A stretch of DNA of 64,000 nucleotides, taken from contig NZ_CP086106.1 of assembly GCF_016765655.2 (NCBI RefSeq), positions 2,972,501-3,036,500 on the forward strand, read 5' to 3'. This DNA comes from Skermanella mucosa (GTDB lineage: Bacteria; Pseudomonadota; Alphaproteobacteria; Azospirillales; Azospirillaceae). Under the pieces are notes generated by a model that made no database searches, was not told the origin of the DNA, and saw nothing but the letters and a program-made list of their open reading frames with translations. Position numbers and translations under genes: made by a program. Shown in pieces: positions 17,816 to 25,246 of the stretch; within the stretch, counting starts at the first letter, position 1, and the number at the start of each line of letters is the position of its first letter.

Positions 17816-19195
17816 TCACCGCGTCTCGACGTCCGGATCGACGGCGGCCTGGGCCACCGTTTCCGATTCCTCCGCAGCCCGGTCCCAGTCCCGGTAGCGC
17901 CTGCGGGCCTCGGTCACCTTCACCAGGTAACGCCGGGTCTCCTCGAAGGGCAGCCGCTCGCTGAGATGGTCGAACACCTCCTCCGGCGGGAGCTGGTTGA
18001 TTAGGGGAGCCGCCCTTCCGATGTTCGTCGTGCCGTTGAACGCCCGCGCCACGTTGCCCGCCCCCGTGTTGTAGGCGGCGATGGCGCTGTAGAGCCGGCT
18101 TTCAGGATGCTCGACATCCTTCAGGTAGCGGGTATCCAGCAGCTTCAGGTAGGCGGTGCCGAGCTTGACGTTGGTATCGACGTCATACAGCGTTTCGGGG
18201 TTGAGCATCGGGGCGGACTCGCCGTTGACGAACCGATGGGCGTCCAGCCCGCCGCTGGTCGGCACCAACTGCATCAGGCCGAAGGCCGGGATATGGGAAC
18301 GGGCGCGCGGGTTGAAGGCGCTCTCCGTCTCGATGACCGCGAGGATCAGCGAGGGCGGGATGCCGAACTCGCCGGATTCCCGGAACACCGCCTCCGCGTA
18401 CCGCGCGGCCAGTTTCGCATAGGCTCCTTCCGTGAAGGGAATGCGGTAGCTCAGCATGGTGCGCTCCCGGCCGTCCTCGCCGACGACGGCGGTCCTCGTC
18501 ACCGTTTCGGGCGACAGGCTCCGGGCGGTATCGGCCGGCAGGATCTCGGCCAGCACGGCCCGGCCGCCGGGCTCCTCCGGGCCGGCGGCGTCCGCCCAGT
18601 CCGGGGGCAAGGGCATGCCCTGCTCCTCCATCATGCCCATGGCTTTCTCCAGGACACGGTCGCGCCCCGGCAGGTCGGTAGACGTGTCGGTCAGCGCCCT
18701 GTCCACGACCTTGCGAAGGCGCTCCAGCCCCGCCGCTTCCCCCGCGCCCGCCTCGTCTTCCGGCTCGACCAGGACCTGGGCCAGGAACTCCCCGTGCTCG
18801 AAGTCCGAGACGCCGCGGCTCAGCCAGCCGTCCTCGTAGAAGACCCACTCCTTGCGGGTCGGCAGGAGGGCGTTCTCCTCGCCCCAGAAAGCGGCGCATT
18901 GCCCCCACATCTCGGTATGCATGTCGCTGACCGCCTCCGCCAGCATGGCCATGGCCCGCTGCTCCTCCGCGGAGGGTCCCAGAGGCACCGGAGGTGCCGT
19001 CGCGGCGATGGGATAGACCGCCTGCACCACGGGGGCTGCCCGAGTTCCGGCGGTGACCCGCGGCTCCAGGGGTTCGCCCTCCCTGCCGGCCAGCCCGGTC
19101 ACGCAGCCGGTGAGGAGAGCCGCCGTCATGCAGGCCGTCAGGAGCGGTGCCGCGCGGCGCGCGGCCCGGTCGGTGTCATGATGGTTCCTGGACAT
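17816..19195 (-). CDS. MltC-like membrane-bound lytic murein transglycosylase
   Basis: The 459-residue lipoprotein has a signal peptide ending in the lipobox LLTGC near residue 31. An MltC-type N-terminal region (KEWVFYEDGWLSRGVSDFEH) precedes a C-terminal SLT domain. There the catalytic Glu lies in SLILAVIETESAFNPRA, followed by GLMQLVP and SAIAAYNTGAGNVARAF. It should cleave the MurNAc-GlcNAc bond to form 1,6-anhydro ends at the outer membrane. GGAGGAAA precedes the ATG. Longer than E. coli MltC (359) because of an insert between the two domains (about residues 190-270). Confidence 0.88.
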   Translation of the reverse strand: MSRNHHDTDRAARRAAPLLTACMTAALLTGCVTGLAGREGEPLEPRVTAGTRAAPVVQAVYPIAATAPPVPLGPSAEEQRAMAMLAEAVSDMHTEMWGQCAAFWGEENALLPTRKEWVFYEDGWLSRGVSDFEHGEFLAQVLVEPEDEAGAGEAAGLERLRKVVDRALTDTSTDLPGRDRVLEKAMGMMEEQGMPLPPDWADAAGPEEPGGRAVLAEILPADTARSLSPETVTRTAVVGEDGRERTMLSYRIPFTEGAYAKLAARYAEAVFRESGEFGIPPSLILAVIETESAFNPRARSHIPAFGLMQLVPTSGGLDAHRFVNGESAPMLNPETLYDVDTNVKLGTAYLKLLDTRYLKDVEHPESRLYSAIAAYNTGAGNVARAFNGTTNIGRAAPLINQLPPEEVFDHLSERLPFEETRRYLVKVTEARRRYRDWDRAAEESETVAQAAVDPDVETR

Positions 19196-19272
19196 TGTCG
19201 TTTCCTCCGGTTGGATGGCCGCTCCGGCGGACCCGGACTCGGACTAGGCCCCGTGCCGGGCGGCCGTCGCCT

Positions 19273-20229
19273 TCACTCGGCCGCGCAGGCGACCATGCGG
19301 GTGCGGCCCAGCTCCGCGCGCAGTTCCGCCACCTCGGCACGGAGCCGCTCGACGACACCGTTCAGGTCATCGGCCGGAGGCTTGGCCGACGGGTCGCGCC
19401 CGCGAAGCTGGGCCAGCCCGTCGAGGATCAGCGTGCGATGGACGTACATCACGCAGCCCAGCTCCCCGCCGGTCCGGTACGCGGCCGCGGCCTCGGCGCG
19501 GCGGCGCACCGCCAGCCAGATGCCGGCCCCGACATAAAGCGCGATGAGCACGACCACGGCGGACACCATCGCCGTCATCACGAACCCCAGCATGGCCAGG
19601 GTCTGCCGGAGCGGACCGAACCAGCCGGCCGCCGTATCGACCAGGGCGCCCACCGGTTCGCCGAGCTTCCTCACCTCGCCGACCGCCTTGCCGATCTCCC
19701 CTTGCGCCGCCTGGACGGCACGGCCGATCGGACCGCCCGGCCCCAGCGGAGCGAAGGCATCGCGCAGCGGGCCGATCGGGATCGTGACCGGCCGGTCGGG
19801 AATGCGGATGGCCGGCAGCGTCTCGTTCAGCAGCTTTCCCGTTTCCACGTCGATCTTCGCGAAGCCGCTCCCGAACGAGACGGTGCGCGACGGCACCTGG
19901 ATCTGGCGCGCGCCGGCGAAGCCGAGCTGCCCCGCCTCGATGCGCAGGTCCTGTATGCTTCCCAGCCGCTGGAAAACGCCGTCGATCTGGCCGTTCAAGC
20001 GCTCCAGGCTGTCGGCCACCCCGCCATAGGTCCGCCCGATCGTCTCCAGCCTCGGCATGATCTCCCCGTTCACGGTCTGGACGACGGTCTCGATCCTTTC
20101 CCGCGTCGCCCGGCCGGCTTCCAGCACCAGCATGCCGGCGAACAGCACGCCGCCCAGGATCACGGCAGGCGGCGCCAGGGCCAGCGTCAGCAGCGAAAGT
20201 CCCTTCAGTCTTACGGTGATGTCGTGCAT
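19273..20229 (-). CDS. inner-membrane protein of unknown function
   Basis: The 318-residue protein has a first transmembrane helix at about residues 9-32 (LSLLTLALAPPAVILGG), a long helical and amphipathic periplasmic part (GGVADSLERLNGQIDGVFQRL), a second helix at about 220-248 (MLGFVMTAMVSAVVVLIAL), and a cytoplasmic tail ending in a coiled coil (VVERLRAEVAELRAELG). The layout resembles signalling or envelope scaffold proteins, but no family is recognised. The ATG at 20229 has AGGAGG upstream; an earlier Met is rejected. It lies upstream of the lytic transglycosylase gene on the same strand with a 77-bp gap. Confidence 0.7.
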   Translation of the reverse strand: MHDITVRLKGLSLLTLALAPPAVILGGVLFAGMLVLEAGRATRERIETVVQTVNGEIMPRLETIGRTYGGVADSLERLNGQIDGVFQRLGSIQDLRIEAGQLGFAGARQIQVPSRTVSFGSGFAKIDVETGKLLNETLPAIRIPDRPVTIPIGPLRDAFAPLGPGGPIGRAVQAAQGEIGKAVGEVRKLGEPVGALVDTAAGWFGPLRQTLAMLGFVMTAMVSAVVVLIALYVGAGIWLAVRRRAEAAAAYRTGGELGCVMYVHRTLILDGLAQLRGRDPSAKPPADDLNGVVERLRAEVAELRAELGRTRMVACAAE

Positions 20230-20483
20230 CTCTTCGCCTCCTTCGTCTTGAGGAGCGCACGAAATCACAAGACTTGAAGCCGGATCAGTGAAGCAGTTCA
20301 CGCCGATCTACAGTAACCGATACAATCAAATTCGCCTCGTCTACGGTTTTTCTCCAAGTATATATTATATCGATTTAGGTATATTCGGGGATCGGCCCCC
20401 GCGCCGCCGCGTGAAAAATCCGCTCCCGGCCGTTCTCCAGCCCTATATGAAGCGCATTGGCAGTCCTGCACCGGGAGATCCCG

Positions 20484-20852
20484 ATGATACTGACAGACAA
20501 ACGCACCACGCTGGCCGCCGCGGCGGCCCTGGGCGTCCTGGCCGCCACGCCGGCGGCCCTGGCGCACCATGGCTGGGGCAGCTATGACAGCACCGCGCTG
20601 ACGACCCTGGACGGCACCGTCCAGTCCGTGTCCTTCGGCAACCCCCACACCTCGATCCAGCTGGAGGCGCAGGGCAAGACCTGGTTCATCGTGCTGGCAC
20701 CGCCCTCGCGCATGACCACCCGGGGACTGCCTGACGGCACGCTGCGCCAGGGACAGACGGTCAGCCTCGACGGCTATGTCCACAAGAACGAGCCGGCGGA
20801 GCTGCGGGCGGAGCGGATCCGGGTCGACGGCAAGTCGGTCGAGCTGCGCTGA
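20484..20852 (+). CDS. DUF6152-type exported protein
   Basis: The 122-residue product has a signal peptide (basic start, Ala-rich core, cleavage after ALA near residue 27) followed by HHGWGSYD and a compact beta-rich domain with LDGTVQSVSFGNPHTSIQLEA and LRQGQTVSLDGYVHKN. This matches the DUF6152 pattern, whose HHGWxxY start and function are unexplained; an N-terminal HH could bind metal once the signal is removed. GGGAGATCC precedes the ATG. Its stop overlaps the start of the next membrane-protein gene, a pairing I recall from other proteobacteria. Confidence 0.75.
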   Translation: MILTDKRTTLAAAAALGVLAATPAALAHHGWGSYDSTALTTLDGTVQSVSFGNPHTSIQLEAQGKTWFIVLAPPSRMTTRGLPDGTLRQGQTVSLDGYVHKNEPAELRAERIRVDGKSVELR

Positions 20853-21349
20853 TGGAGCACGCCGGCGCCGGGCCGGCCTGGGCGCTCGCCCTGGAGCATT
20901 CCGCGCTGGGCGAGACGCTCCGCCAGGCCCTCTGGCTCTATCCCGCCGCCAACGTCCTGCATGTGCTGGCGGTCGTCGCCATGGTCGGCAGCATCTTCGC
21001 CTTCGACCTGCGGATCATGGGCGTCGCCCGGTCGTTGCCCGTGGCGGCGCTGGCGCGGCTCCTGCTGCCGATCGCCGCAGGCGGGTTCGCGGTGGCGGCC
21101 GTGACCGGCTTCCTGCTGTTCACCGCCGATGCCACGGCCGTCTGGAACAATCCGGTCTTCGTCTACAAGCTGGGCCTGATCGGCCTGGGCCTCGTCAACA
21201 TCGTCGTCTTCCACGTGATACCGTGGCGCGGGGTGGAGACTTGGAACGCGGAGGTCCCGTCGCCCGCTCCCGCGATGGCGGGAGCTTTCGTTTCCGCCGG
21301 GGTATGGGCGGGCACCGCGACCCTGGGGCGTCTGATCGCCTATTTCTAG
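20852..21349 (+). CDS. DUF6644-type membrane protein
   Basis: The 165-residue protein has four predicted transmembrane helices (near residues 28-50, 62-82, 98-118 and 138-160) with conserved-looking His residues in NVLHVLAV and NIVVFHVIPWRG that could bind heme or metal. It overlaps the previous gene by ATGA, so the exported DUF6152 protein and this membrane protein are probably made together and may form a complex. The function is unknown; a role in redox or metal handling is only a guess from the histidines. Confidence 0.75.
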   Translation: MEHAGAGPAWALALEHSALGETLRQALWLYPAANVLHVLAVVAMVGSIFAFDLRIMGVARSLPVAALARLLLPIAAGGFAVAAVTGFLLFTADATAVWNNPVFVYKLGLIGLGLVNIVVFHVIPWRGVETWNAEVPSPAPAMAGAFVSAGVWAGTATLGRLIAYF

Positions 21350-21393
21350 GTGATTGCGGGGCGGGAACCACGTCCTTATAGTCCCGCCCCATC

Positions 21394-22155
21394 ATGACCA
21401 TCCCGCCGCGCGCTCCCGGTCGCCCCCGTCACCTGCTGGCTCTGCAAGGCATGCCGGCCGCGGAGCTGACAATCCTGCTCGATCGAGCCGACGATCCGCC
21501 CACGGATCGGCCGCTCGCCGGGCGCCGCGTCGGCGGCCTTTTCCCGGCCGATGCCGAACCCCTGCGCGCGGCCTTCGAGACGGCCGTGCTCCGGCTCGGC
21601 GGCGAGGCTTCCGACGATCTGCCGGGCTGCGCCGCGGCACTCGTCCGGCATGCCCGACCCGGCGGCGTCCCATGGGTGGCGAGCCACGCTCCCTGCGCGA
21701 TCGTCAATGCGGGCGACGGCGGCCACGAGGATCCCGTCCGGGCGCTGGCCGACGCCGTGGAGATGCGCCGCCGCCTGGGCGACCTGCGGGGCCGGGTCGT
21801 GGCGCTCGCGGGCGACATCCTGCACCATGGCGCGGCCTTGTCGTCGATCCACATGCTGAACGCGCTGGGCGCCTTCGTCCGCGTGGTGGCACCCCCGACC
21901 CTGCTGCCTCCCGAAATCGACCGGCTGGGCGCCGAGGTCCACCACCTCCCGGGGGACGGCCTGCGCGGGGCCGACGCGGTGATCCGTTACCCGCTCGATG
22001 CCGGGCAATCTCTTGGCACCCTCGTCCCGTCGCGGCGGGAGTTCGACGAGGTCTTCGAGATCAGCGGCAAGGCGCCCCTCGTCCGGACCGATCAGGCGAC
22101 CCTGGCCTCGGCGATCGCCGCCTGCCTCGACCATGTCACCCGCGAGGCTGCGTGA
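21394..22155 (+). CDS. degenerate aspartate carbamoyltransferase-like protein
   Basis: The 253-residue protein aligns with ATCase (PyrB) along its length: HLLALQGMPAAELTILLDRA, FETAVLRLGG, IVNAGDGGHEDPVRAL, VVALAGDILHHGAALSSIHML. The catalytic residues are gone. The carbamoyl-phosphate loop STRTR reads AEPLR (53-58), the roughly 20-residue 80s loop with its Lys is deleted, HPTQ reads DPVR (113-116), the GRT arginine is Ala, and the HPLP motif is not found. Real ATCases are about 300-320 residues. The frame is intact and normal in codon use, so it is not an ordinary pseudogene. It overlaps the next gene by ATGA. A structural or regulatory partner role is inferred; it cannot be an active ATCase by known chemistry. 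Confidence 0.8.
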   Translation: MTIPPRAPGRPRHLLALQGMPAAELTILLDRADDPPTDRPLAGRRVGGLFPADAEPLRAAFETAVLRLGGEASDDLPGCAAALVRHARPGGVPWVASHAPCAIVNAGDGGHEDPVRALADAVEMRRRLGDLRGRVVALAGDILHHGAALSSIHMLNALGAFVRVVAPPTLLPPEIDRLGAEVHHLPGDGLRGADAVIRYPLDAGQSLGTLVPSRREFDEVFEISGKAPLVRTDQATLASAIAACLDHVTREAA

Positions 22156-23381
22156 TGGCGCGGCGCATGGCGTACCGGAATGCGAGGCTGCTGGACCCCG
22201 CCACCGGCCTCGACGCGGCGGGGGCGTTGCTGACCGACGGCGAAGTGATCGCCGACCTCGGCCCGGGGCTGTTCGCCGACGGCGTGCCGGACGGGATCGA
22301 GGTGATCGACCTCGGCGGCCAGTGCCTGGCGCCGGGCCTGATCGACATGCGGGTGACGGCCGGAAACCGGGAGGAGGCGACCCACGAGGCCGCCGCGGCC
22401 GGCGGCGTCACCGCCATGGTCTGCCTGCCGCCGGGCGCGGGCCACGGTTCCGGCTCTCCCGTCCGCACTTTCCATTACGGCCGCGCCACCGACGGATCGG
22501 GCGGCCTCGCCGAGATGGCGCTTGCCGCCCGCTCCGGCGCCCTGGCCTTCACCGACGGCGAAGCCGCGATCGCCGACGCGGCCGTCATGCTCCGCGTGCT
22601 GCGCTACGCGGCCGGCCTCGGACGCCCCGTCATCCAGCACCCGGAGGAACCGGCCCTTGCCGAAGGCGGCCAGATGAACGCCGGCGAAGTGGCGACCCGC
22701 ATGGGCCTGCCGGGCATCCCGGCCCAGGCCGAGGTCATCCTGATCGAGCGGGACCTGCGCCTGGTCGAACTGACGGGAGCCCGCTACCACGTCGCCCACG
22801 TCTCGACCGGTGCCGCCGTGGAGGCGATCCGCGACGCCAAGCGGCGCGGCCTGCCGGTCACCTGCGACACCGCGCCGGCCTATTTCGCTCTGACCGAGAC
22901 CGACGTCATCGGCTACCGCACCGCCGCCAAGCTGTCGCCGCCGCTCCGCGGGGAGATGGACCGGCGCGCCGTCGTGGAAGGCTTGGCGGACGGCACCATC
23001 GACGCCGTCGCCAGCGATCACAGGCCCCACCCGGACGACCGCAAGGATGTTCCCTTCGTGGACGCCGCCTGCGGCATCGTCGGCCTGGAAACCCTGCTGC
23101 CGCTGCTGCTGGAACTGGTCCACAACGGCAAGCTGCCGCTGCTGCGGGCCCTGGCCGCCGTGACCTGCAATCCGGCCGATCTGCTGGGACTGCCGCTCGG
23201 GCGCCTCGCCCCGGGAAAGGCCGCCGACCTCACCGTGTTCGATCCCGACCGGCTGTGGCGGGTCGATGCCGCCCGTTTCGCAAGCCGCGCCCGCAACTCG
23301 CCCTTCGACCGCCGTCCCGTCACCGGCCGCGCCACCCGCACCGTCGTCGGCGGCGCCACCGTCTTCAACCTGGACGCATGA
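22155..23381 (+). CDS. dihydroorotase-like protein lacking the HxH metal motif
   Basis: The 408-residue protein is a type I DHOase homologue (amidohydrolase superfamily). The invariant DxHVH metal ligands are replaced: PGLIDMRVTAG gives Arg66 and Thr68. The substrate loop MPNTxP is CLPPGAG. Other ligand positions persist: QHPEE (His162), AHVSTG (His215) and ASDHRPH (Asp288). This resembles the non-catalytic pseudo-DHOase (PyrC'/PyrX) that assembles with ATCase in Pseudomonas. Here its coupled partner is also degenerate. It is co-translated with the ATCase-like gene and followed by plsY after 28 bp. Confidence 0.82.
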   Translation: MARRMAYRNARLLDPATGLDAAGALLTDGEVIADLGPGLFADGVPDGIEVIDLGGQCLAPGLIDMRVTAGNREEATHEAAAAGGVTAMVCLPPGAGHGSGSPVRTFHYGRATDGSGGLAEMALAARSGALAFTDGEAAIADAAVMLRVLRYAAGLGRPVIQHPEEPALAEGGQMNAGEVATRMGLPGIPAQAEVILIERDLRLVELTGARYHVAHVSTGAAVEAIRDAKRRGLPVTCDTAPAYFALTETDVIGYRTAAKLSPPLRGEMDRRAVVEGLADGTIDAVASDHRPHPDDRKDVPFVDAACGIVGLETLLPLLLELVHNGKLPLLRALAAVTCNPADLLGLPLGRLAPGKAADLTVFDPDRLWRVDAARFASRARNSPFDRRPVTGRATRTVVGGATVFNLDA

Positions 23382-23409
23382 TCCCCTCGATCAACCGGAA
23401 TTCAGCAGC

Positions 23410-24042
23410 ATGCCCGATCCGATAAGCTGGGGTTTCTCCTGGCCCTACCTGCTCGCCGCCGCCGTCGCGGGATATCTCCTGGGGTCGATCCCGTTCGGCC
23501 TGGTGCTGTCCCGGATCGCCGGCTACGGCGACATCCGGAAGATCGGCTCCGGCAATATCGGCGCCACCAACGTCCTGCGCACCGGCAACAAGCCGCTCGC
23601 CGCGCTGACCCTCATCCTGGACAGCGGCAAGGGCGCCTTCGCCGTCCTGATCGCCAAGCAATTCGGTCCCGACGCCGCCGTGCTGGCGGGGGCCGGGTCG
23701 ATGCTCGGGCACACCTTTCCGGTCTGGCTCGGCTTCAACGGCGGCAAGGGAGTCGCCACGGCGCTGGGTGTCCTTCTGGCCATCTCCTGGCCGGTCGGGG
23801 TGATCGCCTGCCTCACCTGGCTGCTGGTCGCCTTCGCGCTGCGCTATTCGTCCCTGTCGGCCCTGGTGGCGCTGGGAATCAGTCCGCTGACCGGCTGGTA
23901 CTTCGCAGGTCCCCAGGTCGGCCAGCTCTGCGCCTTCATCGCGCTGCTGGTCTATATCCGCCACCACGCCAACATCCGCCGCCTGCTCAAGGGCGAGGAG
24001 CCCAGGATCGGGTCGAAGAAGAAGGCCGAATCCGCTTCCTGA
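23410..24042 (+). CDS. plsY: acyl-phosphate glycerol-3-phosphate acyltransferase
   Basis: The 210-residue integral membrane enzyme makes lysophosphatidate from acyl-phosphate and glycerol 3-phosphate. It shows the three PlsY motifs: GYLLGSIPFGLV and IGSGNIGATNVLR near residues 20-55, then GHTFPVWLGFNGGKGVATALG near 100-120, and a C-terminal YIRHHANIRRLLKGEEPRI. Five hydrophobic helices are visible. The ATG at 23410 gives the normal length. It is in the same operon as the pyrB/pyrC-like genes, a neighbourhood I recall from related Rhodospirillales, where dprA commonly follows; here a usp gene does. Confidence 0.95.
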   Translation: MPDPISWGFSWPYLLAAAVAGYLLGSIPFGLVLSRIAGYGDIRKIGSGNIGATNVLRTGNKPLAALTLILDSGKGAFAVLIAKQFGPDAAVLAGAGSMLGHTFPVWLGFNGGKGVATALGVLLAISWPVGVIACLTWLLVAFALRYSSLSALVALGISPLTGWYFAGPQVGQLCAFIALLVYIRHHANIRRLLKGEEPRIGSKKKAESAS

Positions 24043-24119
24043 CAGGCGGGAGTTGCCACCCCTTGGCACGGGGGACTATCGTTGCCGTCGAGATTGACCC
24101 CGGGGAGAAGCGTCCAGCC

Positions 24120-24944
24120 ATGCCGATCAAATCCATCCTGCTCCACATGGCCAACGACGAGCAGCACGCCGACCGCCTCCACCGGGGGATCGAGCTGGCG
24201 AAGCGCTTCGACGCCCATCTGGAGATCCTGTACATCGCCACCCCGGTCACGATGCCGGCCGGCATCACCGGACGTGGCGCCTCCTACGCGTATCTGGCCG
24301 AGGCGACGGCCATCGCCCACGAGAAGGCGGATGAGGTCGAGCACGAGGTCAGGAGGCACTGCGCCGACGTGACCTACTCCTTCCGGGTCGAGGAGGGCGA
24401 CCACGTCACCCTGCTGGCCCGGCGGACCCCGTTCGTCGATCTGGCCGTGGTCAGCCAGTCGCACCCGGCGAACCTGGAGGACCGCGTCCGCCTCCAGATC
24501 CCCGACCAGCTGCCGATGCAGGCGGCCTGCCCGACGATCGTCCTGCCGTGGGAACGGCGGACCCCCACTTCCGGCAAGCACACGCTGATCGCCTGGAAAA
24601 ACACGCGCGAGGCGGGGCGCGCCGTGCGCGACGCGATCCCCTTCCTGTCCGACGCGGAAGCCGTGACCGTCCTGACCATCGAGCGGCCCGGCAAGCCGGA
24701 CCCCTCGGGCGCCGAGATCTGCGACTACCTGTCCAAGCACGACGTAAACGTCACGTTGCGCAACAACATCAACGACAACGACTCGAGCGTCGGCGAGATC
24801 ATCCTCCAGGTCGCCGGGGAGTTGGACTGCGACGCCCTGGTGATGGGCGCCTATGGCCACTCCCGCCTTCGGGAACTGATCATCGGCGGGGTGACCCGGC
24901 ACATCCTGGGCCACATGGACCTGCCCGTCCTGATGTCGCACTGA
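24120..24944 (+). CDS. tandem universal stress protein (UspA family)
   Basis: The 274-residue protein has two Usp domains. The N-terminal half opens PIKSILLHMANDEQHADRL; the C-terminal half has the nucleotide loop VMGAYGHSRLRELIIGGVTR and ends DLPVLMSH. It is paralogous to the protein at 1684-2505; the last 37 residues are nearly superimposable. GGGGAGAAG precedes the ATG at 24120. It follows plsY by about 80 bp and is convergent with the small gene at 24972. No FNR-like box is visible upstream of it, in contrast to its paralogue. Confidence 0.9.
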   Translation: MPIKSILLHMANDEQHADRLHRGIELAKRFDAHLEILYIATPVTMPAGITGRGASYAYLAEATAIAHEKADEVEHEVRRHCADVTYSFRVEEGDHVTLLARRTPFVDLAVVSQSHPANLEDRVRLQIPDQLPMQAACPTIVLPWERRTPTSGKHTLIAWKNTREAGRAVRDAIPFLSDAEAVTVLTIERPGKPDPSGAEICDYLSKHDVNVTLRNNINDNDSSVGEIILQVAGELDCDALVMGAYGHSRLRELIIGGVTRHILGHMDLPVLMSH

Positions 24945-24971
24945 CCCTAGGGCACCCGGGCCGGAAGCCGG

Positions 24972-25148
24972 TCAGGACTGCCCGGGTCCGGCCTTGCGCC
25001 CTTCGGCGCCCTTCGCCTTGTTGTCCTGGCCCTGCCGTTCGGCCTCGATCCTGTTGCGTGCGTTCGGACCGGTTCCGATCGGCTGCTCGTTCCCATGGGT
25101 CGGCTTGCCTAAGGGATCGATCTCTTCGCTGTGCGTGCCCTTCGTCAT
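24972..25148 (-). CDS. 58-residue hydrophilic protein of unknown function
   Basis: An intact short frame begins MTKGTHSEEIDPLGKPTHGN and ends RKAGPGQS. It has a good ribosome binding site (GGAGAAACGCC before the ATG) and is Gly/Lys/Glu/Gln-rich without hydrophobic core residues, so it is probably intrinsically disordered and cytosolic. It lies about 100 bp downstream of the NhaD-type gene on the same strand and convergent with usp. No family recognised. The strong start context and absence of alternative frames support a real gene. Confidence 0.6.
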   Translation of the reverse strand: MTKGTHSEEIDPLGKPTHGNEQPIGTGPNARNRIEAERQGQDNKAKGAEGRKAGPGQS

Positions 25149-25246
25149 GGCGTTTCTCCGGCCTGGTTTGATGGGACTGCCGATCCTCGCCGTCTCGGCG
25201 GGGGCGGCAGGGTTCCCAACAGGTCCCGGCAGCTCCTGTCACGCCC

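Noticed and set aside
21394-22155. Calling the ATCase-like gene an ordinary pseudogene
   Set aside because: The frame is intact, starts and ends are coupled to neighbours and most of the fold is conserved; loss is confined to catalytic sites, which suggests a kept non-catalytic protein.
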